From the NCBI RefSeq assembly GCF_002715865.1, contig NZ_CP017696.1, positions 1,302,001 through 1,366,000 on the forward strand: DNA of 64,000 nucleotides, read 5' to 3'. This document shows, in pieces, positions 17,640-28,059 of this stretch. Source of the stretch: Bifidobacterium asteroides DSM 20089. Its GTDB lineage: Bacteria > Actinomycetota > Actinomycetes > Actinomycetales > Bifidobacteriaceae. Position 1 is the stretch's first letter. Each line of letters begins with the position of its first letter. The notes below the pieces were generated by a model, which was not told the origin of the DNA, ran no database searches, and was given only the letters and a program-made list of their open reading frames with translations. The translations under genes and the position numbers were made by a program.

Positions 17640-18035
17640 ACGATTCCCTAGCTCTGCCTTGCATCAACAATGGATTTGTCGCAGTTCAAGCTACAGCACC
17701 GACTACAGCACTGGCTGAATATGGATATTCCTTCGTTACTGGAGTCAACGGTCTTTCTGAGAGCAACACGCAGATACCCGACTGGAAGCTGACACCCTTA
17801 ACCCGCTGGCCATCAGGCCTCTCGTGATTTGTACAATCTACACTCACACCAGAAATCCCTATCTGGGTGGCATCGTTACCGCGGTCATTGTCACTGTGAT
17901 GACCTGCATCAACTCCCGGATCTCCTTCCCCGCCTAGCGGGAAACCAGACCCAGCACAAGCCCCAGTCCACCCCCTCCTTGTCTGGAAGCAAGCGTCGAG
18001 AAGGACAGGAATGGCCAACTTATCTGGCCACCAGT
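17640..18035 (+). pseudogene. Decayed stretch with a membrane-segment fragment
   Basis: This segment between the XRE regulator and dnaG has no intact gene. An open stretch at 17761-17937 on the plus strand ends with a hydrophobic tail (NPYLGGIVTAVIVTVMTCIN) but is preceded by a stop at 17758 and lacks a ribosome site. Neighbouring frames hold other short protein-like pieces. This looks like the 3' remnant of a frameshifted membrane protein gene marking the edge of the accessory segment. No family can be named. Confidence 0.35.
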
Positions 18036-20126
18036 TCATTCGGCGTTGCCGAAGACCTGGTTGCGCAACTCATTGCGTTGGGTCTCGTATTGGGTGATCC
18101 GGCCAAGAAGACCGAACTTCTCCTGCCCGTCTGGCAACTGGTTCATCCGGTGTTTGGCCGAGGCGATCAGTCGCATGTAAGTGGCGTCCAGCAGCCTTGC
18201 CAGCAGTTCGGAGGCGTACTGACGCTCCTCCGGGCTAGGCTGCTTCAGCTGAACATCCGCTTCATCGGAGCCTGCGCCCTGATCGCCCTCCTCATTGCCT
18301 TTCTTGGAGCCGGGCCCTGAGTCCCTCTGCTTACCCACCTGCTTATCCAAATTCAGCGGCAAAGGCATAACAGCCAGCTCGTTGATGGCCGACTCCAGCA
18401 TGGGCCCGCCCGCCTTGGTCAAATTATGCATCCACAATCCCTGGGGCGTCTTCCTGTCAGGCAACCCTCCGGCGGCCTGCACAGCCCGATAGAGCGAGCG
18501 GAAAATGGGAACTTCGAAACTGTCCGGACTCAGCTGAGCGAAGGCAGCCGATCCGACCGCTCTGGGAATCTGGATAAGCACGCCCATGAATTGCTGCTCG
18601 CAGATGAAGACGGAATCATCGATGTGATGATAGCCCTGTCGGAGGGCATCCTCACGCTGTATCCTGCGGCGTTGCATGGCATCGTCACTGCCATGGCCCG
18701 CGCGACCCTCCGATTCACCCGCACCGCGGTGAGGAGTGCGGACCGCATAGGCATCCTGGTCCTTCACATGCAGCTTGCGGCGGGCCCTGTTGACCTCCTG
18801 GCGCAGCAGATCCAGATCCACACCGATTTTTCTGGCGGTCTTGCGGGTATAGGCCCCGACCAGGGAGCGATCCCTGATCTGGGCCAGGATGGGCGCCACA
18901 GCCTTGACAGCCCCCATCTGTCCGGTGGTGTACTGGGTGTCGAACATGGCCACGGCGGTGTCGATGACGAAGTCGTACAGCGGCCGGGCATGCTCCACCA
19001 GGGATCGAACGGCCTCATCGCCATAGCGGATGCGCAGATCGCATGGATCCAGATTCTCCCGGGCCACCGCCACGAAGGTCTGCGTCAAAAAGCTCCCATC
19101 AAGGCCAAAAGCGTGCAGGGCGGCCTTCTGCCCGGCAGCATCACCGTCGAAGGTGAAGACCACCCGGGAGCCCTGGACCGGCCCCACCAGCTGGATGGCC
19201 CCTAATGCGTCGTCGGAGATGAGCCGGCGAACGATCTTGGCATGGTCCTCGCCGAACGCAGTGCCACAGGTGGCTACAGCCGTATCGACGCCGGCAAGGT
19301 GGCAGGCCATGACATCGGTATAGCCCTCCACGATGACCACCTGCCGCTTTTTGACGATGGCATCCTTGGCCAGGTCGATGCCGTAGAGCACCTGGTTCTT
19401 GCGGTAGAGCTGGGTGTCGGGCGTGTTGATGTACTTGGCGTTGATGCCGTCGTCCTCGTAGAGCTTGCGAGCGCCGAAGCCCAGGGTGCGGCCCGTGGAA
19501 TCCCTGATAGGCCAGGTGACCCTGCCCCGGAAGTAGTCGTAGACTCCCCTCTGCCCCTGCCTGGCCAGTCCGGCATCCAGCATCTCCTGCTGGGTGAAAC
19601 CCTTGGTGGACAGGTGGCGAACCAGGTTGTCCCATCCGCGTGGGGCGTATCCGCAGCCGAAATGCGCGCTGTCAGCCTGGGAGAAGGTCCTGCCTGCCAA
19701 GAGCTTGCGCGCCGCCAGCGCCTCCTTGCTCATGATCTGCGAAACGAAGAAACGCTGGGCCTCCTCGTTGGCCTCCAGCAGTCGGGAACGTTTGGACCCG
19801 CGACGCTTGTCCTGGCGGGAGTTCTCGTAATGCAGCTCGATCTGGTACTTGTCTGCCAGAATCTCGACGGCATCGCCGAACTCGACGTTCTCCTCCTGCT
19901 CCACGTAGGTGAAGACGTCGCCACCCAGTCCGCAGCCGAAGCAGTGCCAGACCCCCATGGAGGGACGCACTGAAAAAGAAGGAGACTTCTCGTCGTGGAA
20001 GGGGCACAGACCCATGTAAGTGCCGGAACCTGAAGGCTTCAGAGTCACGCTTTCAGAGACGATCTCATACAGATCGGCCTTGGCTCTGACCTTCTCGATG
20101 TCTTCCTTCTTGATCATTCCGGACAT
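18036..20126 (-). CDS. dnaG: DNA primase DnaG
   Basis: This 696-residue bacterial primase makes RNA primers at the replication fork and works with DnaB. The N-terminal zinc-binding CHC2 domain uses C41, H44, C62 and C65 (LCPFHDEKSPSF and WHCFGCGLGGD). The catalytic Toprim domain follows, with VIVEGYTDVMACHLAG and the acidic VVFTFDGDAAGQKAA. The C-terminal helicase-interacting region contains a charged low-complexity insertion near residues 615-640 (GPGSKKGNEEGDQGAGSDEA). It lies downstream of dgt on the same strand with a 57-bp gap. Confidence 0.97.
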   Translation of the reverse strand: MSGMIKKEDIEKVRAKADLYEIVSESVTLKPSGSGTYMGLCPFHDEKSPSFSVRPSMGVWHCFGCGLGGDVFTYVEQEENVEFGDAVEILADKYQIELHYENSRQDKRRGSKRSRLLEANEEAQRFFVSQIMSKEALAARKLLAGRTFSQADSAHFGCGYAPRGWDNLVRHLSTKGFTQQEMLDAGLARQGQRGVYDYFRGRVTWPIRDSTGRTLGFGARKLYEDDGINAKYINTPDTQLYRKNQVLYGIDLAKDAIVKKRQVVIVEGYTDVMACHLAGVDTAVATCGTAFGEDHAKIVRRLISDDALGAIQLVGPVQGSRVVFTFDGDAAGQKAALHAFGLDGSFLTQTFVAVARENLDPCDLRIRYGDEAVRSLVEHARPLYDFVIDTAVAMFDTQYTTGQMGAVKAVAPILAQIRDRSLVGAYTRKTARKIGVDLDLLRQEVNRARRKLHVKDQDAYAVRTPHRGAGESEGRAGHGSDDAMQRRRIQREDALRQGYHHIDDSVFICEQQFMGVLIQIPRAVGSAAFAQLSPDSFEVPIFRSLYRAVQAAGGLPDRKTPQGLWMHNLTKAGGPMLESAINELAVMPLPLNLDKQVGKQRDSGPGSKKGNEEGDQGAGSDEADVQLKQPSPEERQYASELLARLLDATYMRLIASAKHRMNQLPDGQEKFGLLGRITQYETQRNELRNQVFGNAE

Positions 20127-20183
20127 GACACCCAGCCTACCGGCCCAGGGGGATGTGTTGCGCCCGGCATAAATACGGCAGGC

Positions 20184-21467
20184 CTATGGGCAGACCAAGG
20201 AATGCAGGGCCAGCGCCGAACCGTCGGTCAGGGAGGCCACCTGGTCGATAGCCACCCGTAGGCGCTCCCCATCCGAACCCGCCTGGTGCCAATCCTCCAG
20301 GAAGACGTCCTCCAAGGCATCAGAGGGGGCTGGCGAGTCGGCCATCATGACCTCAACCAGGTCGGTCACGATTTTCAGCTGCTCTGCATGGAAGGGCTCC
20401 TTCTCACGGGGAGCCATGACGAAGTAGACCGCAATCCCCTTCAAGGCCACAATCTCATAGGAGGTCCGAGGAGGAATGACCAACCCAGCCGAGTACCTGG
20501 TCAGCGGACCTTGGCCGTGGCGGCTTCGGGTGGCCGCCTCCACGGAGTCGGCAAAGCGGCCGATCAGGTAACTGGTGGTGTTCTTCAAAGTAGCCAAGGC
20601 CCGGCGTGAACCATCGAAGCCCGTCGGCAACATGCCACGGACGGTCTCCAAGGCTCGGATCAGCTGGTCAGCATCCCAGCGGTCCCCATACCAGGATCGG
20701 GCGGCCCGAACCACGCCATCGATGATCCGGGGCTCGGCCAGTCGCTCAGGCACGAAAGAACCGACCACGATGGCGTCCTCCACGTCGTGGACGCTGTAGG
20801 CGATGTCATCAGCCAGGTCCATGACCTGGCACTCCATAGGCGTGCTGGCCTGCGGCGCTCCCTGCTTAAGCCAGTGGAAGACCTCCTGGTCATCGGGATA
20901 GACGCAGAACTTGGCGGTCCTCTCCCCCTTGGGATGAGCCGAGGCCTCGGCCAGGGTCCAGGGATATTTGACCGCAGCGTCCAAGGCGGCCCTGGTCAGG
21001 TTGACCCCTGCCGAGCGTCCGTCCGGCTGGAAGACCTTGGGCTCAAGCCTGGTCAGCAGTCGAAGGGTTTGTGCATTGCCCTCGAATCCCCCTATGTCGG
21101 AGGCCAGCGAGGACAAGGCACGTTCGCCGTTGTGGCCAAAGGGCGGATGGCCCAGGTCGTGGGCCAGACAGGCACAGTCCACCACGTCTGGGTCGCAACC
21201 CAGCATGGTGCCGATCTGCCGTCCGATCTGGGCCACTTCCAGAGTGTGGGTCAGCCGCGTACGCGCGAAGTCGTCGGTGCCGGCGACCAGAATCTGCGTC
21301 TTGGCCCCCAACCGACGCAGCGCCGAAGAATGGACCAGGCGCGCCCGATCACGCTCAAAGGCGGTCCTGCTGCTGGTCTTCGGGGGCTCCGGTGCCCACC
21401 GTTCCTGATCCTGGGCGGAGTAGCCCTCAGCCAGCAGGCGAGATCCGCCTTCCTCGTCAGTGCCCAT
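20184..21467 (-). CDS. dgt: Deoxyguanosinetriphosphate triphosphohydrolase-like HD protein
   Basis: This 427-residue HD-domain protein has metal ligands in THTLEVAQIGRQ (H74) and CLAHDLGHPPFGHNGE (H103, D104, H107), followed by the late VMDLADDIAYSVHDVED helix with another Asp. The family hydrolyses dNTPs to deoxynucleosides and triphosphate and helps balance pools. It sits between ohr and dnaG on the same strand, the common actinobacterial dgt-dnaG arrangement. Confidence 0.94.
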   Translation of the reverse strand: MGTDEEGGSRLLAEGYSAQDQERWAPEPPKTSSRTAFERDRARLVHSSALRRLGAKTQILVAGTDDFARTRLTHTLEVAQIGRQIGTMLGCDPDVVDCACLAHDLGHPPFGHNGERALSSLASDIGGFEGNAQTLRLLTRLEPKVFQPDGRSAGVNLTRAALDAAVKYPWTLAEASAHPKGERTAKFCVYPDDQEVFHWLKQGAPQASTPMECQVMDLADDIAYSVHDVEDAIVVGSFVPERLAEPRIIDGVVRAARSWYGDRWDADQLIRALETVRGMLPTGFDGSRRALATLKNTTSYLIGRFADSVEAATRSRHGQGPLTRYSAGLVIPPRTSYEIVALKGIAVYFVMAPREKEPFHAEQLKIVTDLVEVMMADSPAPSDALEDVFLEDWHQAGSDGERLRVAIDQVASLTDGSALALHSLVCP

Positions 21468-21483
21468 CAGGCGCGCGCTCCGT

Positions 21484-21942
21484 TCAGTCCAGACTGTCTA
21501 CGACCACCACTTCAGTGGGGACGTTGCCCGCCGTAGCCTTGGAATAGGGGCAAAGCTCCTGGGTGCGCTCCACCAGGCGGGTGGCCAAATCACGATCGAC
21601 ACCGGGCAGACAGACTTCAATCAGAGCCTTGATGCCGAAGGACTCGCCCTGGTCACCAAGGGAGATATGAGTGCGCACCTTGCTCTGGGCCAGCTTGGTG
21701 GCCGGCACGCGCAGCTCCTTGCCGGCCAGTCCCATGGCTCCCTGGAAGCAGGCGCCCCAGCCGATGGCGAAGAGTTGCTCGGGGTTGGTTCCCTGACCCT
21801 TGCCCCCCATGGCCTTGGGTGTATCCAGGTCCAGGGAGAGATCGGGCTCATGGCTGTCCGCATGGCCCTCGCGGCCTCCGGTGATGTCAGCCACGGCTGT
21901 GTATGAGATATTGCTTGGTTCATTTCCTGTATATGTAGTCAT
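21484..21942 (-). CDS. ohr: Organic hydroperoxide resistance protein (Ohr/OsmC family)
   Basis: This 152-residue OsmC-fold peroxiredoxin has the two redox-active cysteines C65 (GWGACFQGAM) and C131 (ELCPYSKAT) that define the Ohr subgroup. It reduces organic hydroperoxides at the expense of lipoylated or other dithiol proteins in the cytoplasm. GATGAGG precedes the ATG. The gene is 16 bp upstream of dgt and probably shares its transcript. No OhrR gene is adjacent. Confidence 0.93.
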   Translation of the reverse strand: MTTYTGNEPSNISYTAVADITGGREGHADSHEPDLSLDLDTPKAMGGKGQGTNPEQLFAIGWGACFQGAMGLAGKELRVPATKLAQSKVRTHISLGDQGESFGIKALIEVCLPGVDRDLATRLVERTQELCPYSKATAGNVPTEVVVVDSLD

Positions 21943-22012
21943 AACCTCATCTCACCACTTATATTGCCCCTTGACAAGGCCCCAAGCCCAGGTTCTACCT
22001 GTGATAGTGGTC

Positions 22013-23371
22013 TCAAAGAATGGATTCAGGGGCAATCAGGTGCAGGTCGGAAGGGTCGACCACCTCATGCACGCCCAGGTAGAGCCGTGGAATCCTGCCA
22101 CGCAGACAGGTGAAGATCTCATAGCTGATGGTGTCGGCGGCCCGGGCCCAGTCATCAGCGGTTGGCTCAGCCTGAGCCTCCCCCCTGCCCGGCCCGAAGA
22201 GCACAACGGTATCGCCCTCGCTCACCCCTAAGTCAGATGCCATGCCCTCTAGATCCAGTACGCACTGGTCCATGCAGACCCTTCCAGCGACGCGAACCAA
22301 CTTGGGCCCTTGGCGAGTCATCAGACGGACGGGACCTCCCAGGTGCTCCCGACCCATAGCGCCCTGGCGGTCGAAGCCCGAGGCCGACCGATGGATCCCA
22401 TCGGCGTAACCCAGGGGCATGATGGCTGTGCTCGTCGGCTTCTCCGTCAGATAGGTTCGGCCGTAGGAGATGCCGTGACCGGCCGGCATATCCTTGACCG
22501 TGCCCAGCTGGGCCTGAAGGGTCATGGCCGGGCGCAGACCATAATCGGCCGAAACCCCCATTGAGGGATCGGGCTCGTATCCGTACAGGCCGATGCCAGG
22601 ACGGGTCAGATCATAACGTATCCCAGGACGGCTGAGCGTGGCGGCGGTGTTCGCCAGATGCCGGATTGCGGGCTTCATGCCGGCGGCGGTCATCCTGTCA
22701 GAGAACTCCTCGAAGAGGGCGATTTGCTCGTCAGTGGACGACACAAACTCGTCTACACCGGGCATGTCGGCTACCGCCAGATGGCTGAAGAGCCCCACAG
22801 GCTCCAACAGGCCCCGGGCGGCCAGGCTGGAGAGCTCTCGCAGGGCATCCACGAAGGTTTCAGGGGTGAAGCCGTTGCGTCCAAAGCCCGTGTCCACCTT
22901 GATGTGGACACGGGCAGGTCTGCCGACCTGATCTGCCGCCTGGGCCGCCATGTTCATGGCCTTCAGAGAACCGATTCCCAGGTCGATGTCAGCCTGAATC
23001 AGCTGGTCAAAGGGGGCGCGGTCCCCATTGAACATCCAGGACAGAATCCGGCAACGGTCGGGGCCGATGCCTGCCCGGCGCAGACGCAGGGCTTCGCTGG
23101 ACTGGGCCGTGCCCAGCCAGGTTGCTCCGCCCGCCAACGCCGCCAGAGAGGCAGGAATGAGCCCATGTCCGTAAGCATCAGCCTTGACCACACCCATGAC
23201 CGCAGCACCAGGATTCGTGGAATGAACCAGATTCACCAGGGTGGCCATATTGGCCTTCAAGGTCCTCAAGTCCACGATAATCTGCCCAGGATAGGCCCGA
23301 AGAGCCTGCTCGTAATGCCGCTGACCCTCGGGCCCGGAGAACCGCCATGCCGGTGCTGCGCTCAATGTCAT
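22013..23371 (-). CDS. alr: Alanine racemase
   Basis: This 452-residue fold-type III PLP enzyme binds PLP at K63 in AVMGVVKADAYGHG, and the second catalytic Tyr lies in HGISYGRTYL. It converts L-alanine to D-alanine for peptidoglycan. The protein is longer than the usual ~370-390 residues, with an extra ~20 residues at the N-terminus and several short insertions. GGAG lies just before the start. Neighbours are a GNAT gene upstream (42-bp gap) and ohr downstream. Confidence 0.96.
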   Translation of the reverse strand: MTLSAAPAWRFSGPEGQRHYEQALRAYPGQIIVDLRTLKANMATLVNLVHSTNPGAAVMGVVKADAYGHGLIPASLAALAGGATWLGTAQSSEALRLRRAGIGPDRCRILSWMFNGDRAPFDQLIQADIDLGIGSLKAMNMAAQAADQVGRPARVHIKVDTGFGRNGFTPETFVDALRELSSLAARGLLEPVGLFSHLAVADMPGVDEFVSSTDEQIALFEEFSDRMTAAGMKPAIRHLANTAATLSRPGIRYDLTRPGIGLYGYEPDPSMGVSADYGLRPAMTLQAQLGTVKDMPAGHGISYGRTYLTEKPTSTAIMPLGYADGIHRSASGFDRQGAMGREHLGGPVRLMTRQGPKLVRVAGRVCMDQCVLDLEGMASDLGVSEGDTVVLFGPGRGEAQAEPTADDWARAADTISYEIFTCLRGRIPRLYLGVHEVVDPSDLHLIAPESIL

Positions 23372-23413
23372 GGCTCCATTGTGCGACGGCGCTGCGACGG
23401 TCGGCCCCCGCCC

Positions 23414-24064
23414 TCAGACGGCGACCAAGCGCTTGGCCTCCCTTTCGCGCTCAGCCAGGTCAAGGGGACGATTGTGCAGCTGATAGGCCACCCGCACGTT
23501 CTCGATCTCCTTGTTTTCAGGCATGATGATGTTGCCGCAGCGGGTGAAGCCATGGGTCTCCAGGATGTGCTGCATGGCGTAGTTCTTCAATCCCGTATCG
23601 GCGCGGATGTTCTCGTACCGGCGCATGCTCCAATCAAGCAGGTCCCCGGCCGCGTGACGCCCCAGTCCCGAGGCGGCCACCCTATGGATGGTGGTATAGG
23701 GCCGGTCGTCCAGCCAGCTGCCATCAATGACCTTATAATCCGGTTCCGGGTCATGGAAGAGGGCGAAAACGCCGATGATGCGCTCATGGCTGCCCTTGTG
23801 CTCATCCAACTCCGGTTCAGGGTAGACGGGATCCTCAGGAATTTGATCCATACCGGCCGCATTGTCAACCAATAGCATGGTGTGGCCACCGGCGATGTCC
23901 TCGCGGATGCGTTCGGGCAGGGGGTACTTGTCCCCCCACTGACGGGGGTTGCCGGTCTGCGCCATCCGCTTTCTGGCGTAGGCGTAGACAGGCATGATCG
24001 CCTCAAAGTCGTCCATGGTGGCATGACGGATCCAACGTGCTGTTTCCATCGCGTACCTGCTCAC
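23414..24064 (-). CDS. GNAT-family N-acetyltransferase
   Basis: This 216-residue GNAT protein has an acceptor-side N-terminus (IRHATMDDFEAIMPVYAYAR) and a late acetyl-CoA-binding segment (VAASGLGRHAAGDLLDW) that is a variant of the R/Q-x2-G-x-G/A motif, ending in THGFTRCGNI. Its start is a GTG preceded by AGAGGTAG; Met6 is the alternative. The substrate is unknown. It lies upstream of alr on the same strand. Confidence 0.82.
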   Translation of the reverse strand: MSRYAMETARWIRHATMDDFEAIMPVYAYARKRMAQTGNPRQWGDKYPLPERIREDIAGGHTMLLVDNAAGMDQIPEDPVYPEPELDEHKGSHERIIGVFALFHDPEPDYKVIDGSWLDDRPYTTIHRVAASGLGRHAAGDLLDWSMRRYENIRADTGLKNYAMQHILETHGFTRCGNIIMPENKEIENVRVAYQLHNRPLDLAEREREAKRLVAV

Positions 24065-24385
24065 TGTGGCTACCTCTTTCTCGACCGGTGCGGCAGGGAC
24101 GAAACCCGCCCCTGCGATTGCCGAAGTACGAGTGTATCCATCAGCAGGCAGTCACAAGGTGAGTACGCATTGAGCGAATCAGGGAATAGTGTGAGCTATT
24201 CTGCAGCCTCCTGAACCAGGTCTTCCGAGTGCAAATGACGAGCACAGGTCAGGTTGACCACGCTTGGTCAGCTGACCAGACGGTTTGGCATGACCACATG
24301 CCGCAGGAACTCCTGGCCCAAAGGAATACCAGGGATCAGGCACGAGTGGCCAATTCGTAACAAATGTTTTAGGCGGGGACACTTC
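24065..24385. other. Non-coding gap between the GNAT gene and the luxS terminator
   Basis: No convincing gene is seen in this 321-bp stretch. It must contain the GNAT promoter. A 14-bp perfect palindrome TGGTCAGCTGACCA lies at 24265-24278, with a related TTGACCA just upstream, and could be a protein-binding site. Confidence 0.5.
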
Positions 24386-24425
24386 AAAAAGAAAAACTGG
24401 GCAGGGTTCTGCCCTTGCCCAGTTT
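24386..24425 (-). terminator. Rho-independent terminator of luxS
   Basis: On the minus strand AAACTGGGCA and GCCCAGTTT form the outer stem, with an AGGGCAGAACCCT inner hairpin, followed directly by TTCTTTTT. It begins 16 bp past the luxS stop and is the clearest intrinsic terminator in the window. Confidence 0.9.
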
Positions 24426-24440
24426 CCACGTTTGTGAAAC

Positions 24441-24923
24441 TCAGACCAGCTTGCGCTCGTAAGGATCGGAGCTGATGCCGGCGGCCACGATGTCACGGCT
24501 CCACTGCTTGGCAGAGAAGAGCGAGTGGTCTCGGTAGTTGCCGCAGGAGGTGATCTCGGTGCCCGGCACGTCGTCCCAGGTGGCCTTGTCGGCGATGAAC
24601 TCCAGGGACTCCTTCAGGGCCTTGGCCACGTCCTCGGTCGAATGACGGCCCCAGGCAAGCAGGTGGAAGCCCGTCCGGCAACCGAAGGGCGAGCAGTCGA
24701 TATAGCCGGGGATGCGCTCGCGCAGGAGCACGGCGATGGTGTGCTCGATGGTGTGCAGCCCGGCAGTTGGAATGGCATTCTGATTGGGCTGGACCAGGCG
24801 CAGATCATAGTTGGAGATGATGTCTCCCTGAGGGCCCTTCTCCTCGTCGATCAGACGAACGTAGGGCGCCTTGACCTTGGTGTGATCCAGCTGGAAGCTC
24901 TCCACGATTGGTTTGTCAGCCAT
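24441..24923 (-). CDS. luxS: S-ribosylhomocysteine lyase LuxS
   Basis: This 160-residue LuxS has zinc ligands H57 and H61 (HTIEH) and C127 ([10 protein letters not shown]), with the catalytic C82 in [11 protein letters not shown]. It splits S-ribosylhomocysteine to homocysteine and DPD, the AI-2 precursor, in the activated methyl cycle. AAAGGAAA precedes the ATG. recQ lies 85 bp upstream on the same strand, an arrangement known in bifidobacteria. Confidence 0.97.
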   Translation of the reverse strand: MADKPIVESFQLDHTKVKAPYVRLIDEEKGPQGDIISNYDLRLVQPNQNAIPTAGLHTIEHTIAVLLRERIPGYIDCSPFGCRTGFHLLAWGRHSTEDVAKALKESLEFIADKATWDDVPGTEITSCGNYRDHSLFSAKQWSRDIVAAGISSDPYERKLV

Positions 24924-25008
24924 TGCTTTTTCCTTTCCTGTCGGGTGCCCAGTATGAAAGGCAGCCGCGATGAAGTCATGTATATCCCATGGTAGGCCGA
25001 CCCGCCTA

Positions 25009-27006
25009 TCAGGCTCTGCCGCGCCCGCCGGCTACCTTCGCTTCTCTACCGGACGAGAACTCGGAGATGACCCCCATGAACTGGGGTCCATATTGCTCCA
25101 GCTTGTGCTGTCCCACCCCATTGACGGCCAGGAAGGTTGCATCATCGATGGGCCGAAGGCGGCACATATCGCGCAACGCCTTGTCGGAGAAGACGATATA
25201 GGGAGGCTTGCCGATTTTGTGGGCTATGCTGGTCCGCAGATCGCGCAGCTTCTGGAAAAGCTTCTCATCCTCTGGACTGACATCACTTGCACCGGCCGAG
25301 TCGAGACCGCCATCCTCGAGCGTCGAAGAAGATCCACCGCCGAAGACCTTGCCTGAAGCACTCGGGCGTTCCGTCCGCTTGATTTCGTAGTGAAAGTCCG
25401 GACTGACCGTCTGCGCGGCCTTGGGCCCGAAATGGACCATGGGCAACCGTCCTTCGGTGATATACAGATACCCGTCCGAGGCCATCTGGTTGAGCACGTC
25501 GCGAATGCGCGCCTCCGGAATCTGGGCCAGAACGCCATAGCTGGGGCACCGATCCAGCCCTCGCCGAAGAAGGTCCTGCGAGCGCGACCCCCGGAGGATC
25601 TGGGCGATCTTGCCGGAGCCGAACCCCTGATTCACGTCATGCACGCACCTGCTTATGGCACGGGCCACATCGCTGACATCGATGGTTTTGAAGGTGCTCA
25701 GACAGTTGGAACAGTTCTGGCAGCCGGTGCTGCCGGTGTCGGGATGCCCGACTGGGACGGGTTTGCCTTTGTCGGCCTCGGCAGGCGAAAGACCCGCGGC
25801 AGCCTGGTCCACCTCTTCGCCGAAGTACCGCAGCATGTACTGGTGAAGGCAACCGGTGGTCCGACAGTAGCCAATCATGACGTTGAGCAGACGCCGGTGT
25901 TCGGCCCTGACCGCTTCAGCCTGCTCACCGCTCAGTCTGTCGTTGCAGTTGTCCATGTCCAGCAAACGTCTGCGGGTGACGATGTCGCTCTCGTTCCACA
26001 GCAGCGAACATCGGGCGGGCTCACCGTCACGTCCCGCCCTGCCGGCCTCCTGGTAGTAGGCCTCGATGCTCTCAGGCATGTTGTGATGGATGACATATCG
26101 CACGTTGGACTTATCGATGCCCATGCCGAAAGCATTGGTGGCCACGACCACCTGCACCTTGTCGTTGACGAAGTCCCGCTGCGCCTGTTCCCTGTCCTGG
26201 GCATCCATGCCGGCGTGGTAGCTGACAGCGCTGACACCTGCCTTGCTCAGATCATCTGCCAGGGCTTCGGTCTCCTTACGGGTGGCGCAGTAGACAATGC
26301 CTGAGTCATTTCCATGCTTCAGGGCGTACTGGACCACCCAGCGATTCTTGTATTTGCTCTCCAGTTTGATTACGTCAAAGAAGAGGTTGGGTCTGTCGAA
26401 TCCAGTCACCGCCACATAGGGGTCGTCCAAGCCCAACATGTATACGATGTCGCGCCGAACCTTCTCGGTCGCCGTAGCGGTGAAGGCTGCCACCGTGGGC
26501 CGACTGGGCAGGGATCTGATGAAATCGCCGATGCCCAGGTAGGCAGGGCGGAAGTCCTGACCCCACTGCGATACGCAATGGGCTTCGTCCACAGCCAGCA
26601 GGGAGATCCTCGTATGCTGGGCGAATTCCCTGAATCTGGGGGCATCCAGCCGCTCGGGAGCCACGTAGAGGATCTTGCTGTGCCCTTGTGCAGCCTGAGC
26701 CAGGGCCAGGGACTGCTCATCCATATCCTGGGTGGAATTGACGAACGAAGCCGGGATGCCCGCATCCTCCAGCCCGTCCACCTGGTCCTTCATCAGGGAA
26801 ACCAAGGGAGAGATGACGATGGTCAAACCGTCCAGAAGGGTGGCAGGAATCTGATAGCAGATTGACTTGCCAGCTCCGGTCGGCATAACACCCAGGCAGT
26901 CGCGCCCATTCAGGATGGTCTTGACCAGATCCTCCTGACCCGGGCGAAAGGACTCATATCCGAAATACCGCTTCAGCGCCTGCCCTGCATCCTGGATGTC
27001 CACCAT
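25009..27006 (-). CDS. recQ: ATP-dependent DNA helicase RecQ
   Basis: From the ATG at 27006 this is a 665-residue RecQ. Helicase motifs are complete: [16 protein letters not shown] (motif I), [19 protein letters not shown] (motif II and the aromatic-rich loop), [13 protein letters not shown] (III) and [15 protein letters not shown] (VI). An RQC zinc region (GCQNCSNCL) and a C-terminal HRDC domain ([20 protein letters not shown]) follow. It unwinds recombination intermediates. The 20 residues upstream in frame match nothing, and GGGG lies just before 27006, so this start is preferred. Confidence 0.95.
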   Translation of the reverse strand: MVDIQDAGQALKRYFGYESFRPGQEDLVKTILNGRDCLGVMPTGAGKSICYQIPATLLDGLTIVISPLVSLMKDQVDGLEDAGIPASFVNSTQDMDEQSLALAQAAQGHSKILYVAPERLDAPRFREFAQHTRISLLAVDEAHCVSQWGQDFRPAYLGIGDFIRSLPSRPTVAAFTATATEKVRRDIVYMLGLDDPYVAVTGFDRPNLFFDVIKLESKYKNRWVVQYALKHGNDSGIVYCATRKETEALADDLSKAGVSAVSYHAGMDAQDREQAQRDFVNDKVQVVVATNAFGMGIDKSNVRYVIHHNMPESIEAYYQEAGRAGRDGEPARCSLLWNESDIVTRRRLLDMDNCNDRLSGEQAEAVRAEHRRLLNVMIGYCRTTGCLHQYMLRYFGEEVDQAAAGLSPAEADKGKPVPVGHPDTGSTGCQNCSNCLSTFKTIDVSDVARAISRCVHDVNQGFGSGKIAQILRGSRSQDLLRRGLDRCPSYGVLAQIPEARIRDVLNQMASDGYLYITEGRLPMVHFGPKAAQTVSPDFHYEIKRTERPSASGKVFGGGSSSTLEDGGLDSAGASDVSPEDEKLFQKLRDLRTSIAHKIGKPPYIVFSDKALRDMCRLRPIDDATFLAVNGVGQHKLEQYGPQFMGVISEFSSGREAKVAGGRGRA

Positions 27007-27096
27007 GATTCCCCAGTCTATTGCCCCGGCAGGAGTCAAGCAGTGGGCGAACGACCATGTGGTCAATCGTCGCCGGTATGCATAGCTATCCTGCCT

Positions 27097-28059
27097 CTAA
27101 TTCAGAATGCTGAACCCTTGGATGGCTGGTAGCTGCCGACGGCTGGTGAGCCAGTAACTGAACAGGATGCATATGGCCGAGAAGACAAGGGTGAAGACCA
27201 CCTGGGGCCAGAGCAAATACACAGTGAAGTATCCCCATAGGTCAGTATTCATGAAGGGATTCAAGGTCTTGTACACCCAATGGCCGCGCGTCAGATTGAG
27301 CATCTGAACCGCCGTTTGCGGCCAACCCCAGAAATTCCAGCGGGAAATCGAATGCCAGAAACCAACACAGATCAACAGTCCTGCCAGCAGCAGGCATCCG
27401 CCTTTTCGATCAAGGCGGGCGGCGAGGTCACCCAGCACCTGGCCAAGCAGAATAAAGGCTACCTGCACCATGAAGACATGCAGCGCCAGAGCCAGCCAAC
27501 GGGACGGCTGCTCGTCATACGACCGGTTAAAGCATGAAACACTCCAGGGATCAAGAGTGAGCCTCCAAGGTGAGCAGCCCTGCACGAGAAACCTTTGGTA
27601 ACTTTCCGTAAAGGGCATCCATCCGATTTGGCCCAGGCTGCTGATAATGGCGATCGCGATCATGAAAGTAGCTGTCGCGAGGGCCATGACCACATTGGAG
27701 ATGATCTGAGTCCATGCGATCGTGGACCGGGTCACGGCGTTGGAGATCAGGGGCCGGAAAGTCGCCAGTGAGCAGGCAAGGGCGGTGGCCATGAACACCA
27801 TCTCGGTGAACAGACCAGTGAAGCCGGAGCTTAGGGGAATAAACCCCACAACTCCCAGAGCGAGGACGAGAGCCCAAATCAAAAAGACGATCAGCCTCGG
27901 CATCACCTGTACACGCAGGGCCGTCCGGGTCTGCACAGCAGGCAACAGGAAGCGCTTGATTCGGGCCCATCCTTCAGCCGGTCCAGCACCGACGTCTGGC
28001 CTGTCTGGCCCCGGCTTGGTCTTCGTCCGCACTGCCTCTGCAACTTGCATGTTATTCAT
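27097..28059 (-). CDS. ABC-2-type permease, third gene of a GntR-ABC operon
   Basis: This 320-residue membrane protein has about six hydrophobic segments and a hydrophilic N-terminus. It overlaps the ABC ATPase gene by 4 bp, which makes it the probable membrane partner. The operon order GntR, ATPase, permease matches YtrA-type units that export antimicrobial or cell-wall-active compounds or respond to envelope stress. The ligand is unknown. The domain is too divergent for a closer family name by eye. Confidence 0.72.
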   Translation of the reverse strand: MNNMQVAEAVRTKTKPGPDRPDVGAGPAEGWARIKRFLLPAVQTRTALRVQVMPRLIVFLIWALVLALGVVGFIPLSSGFTGLFTEMVFMATALACSLATFRPLISNAVTRSTIAWTQIISNVVMALATATFMIAIAIISSLGQIGWMPFTESYQRFLVQGCSPWRLTLDPWSVSCFNRSYDEQPSRWLALALHVFMVQVAFILLGQVLGDLAARLDRKGGCLLLAGLLICVGFWHSISRWNFWGWPQTAVQMLNLTRGHWVYKTLNPFMNTDLWGYFTVYLLWPQVVFTLVFSAICILFSYWLTSRRQLPAIQGFSILN

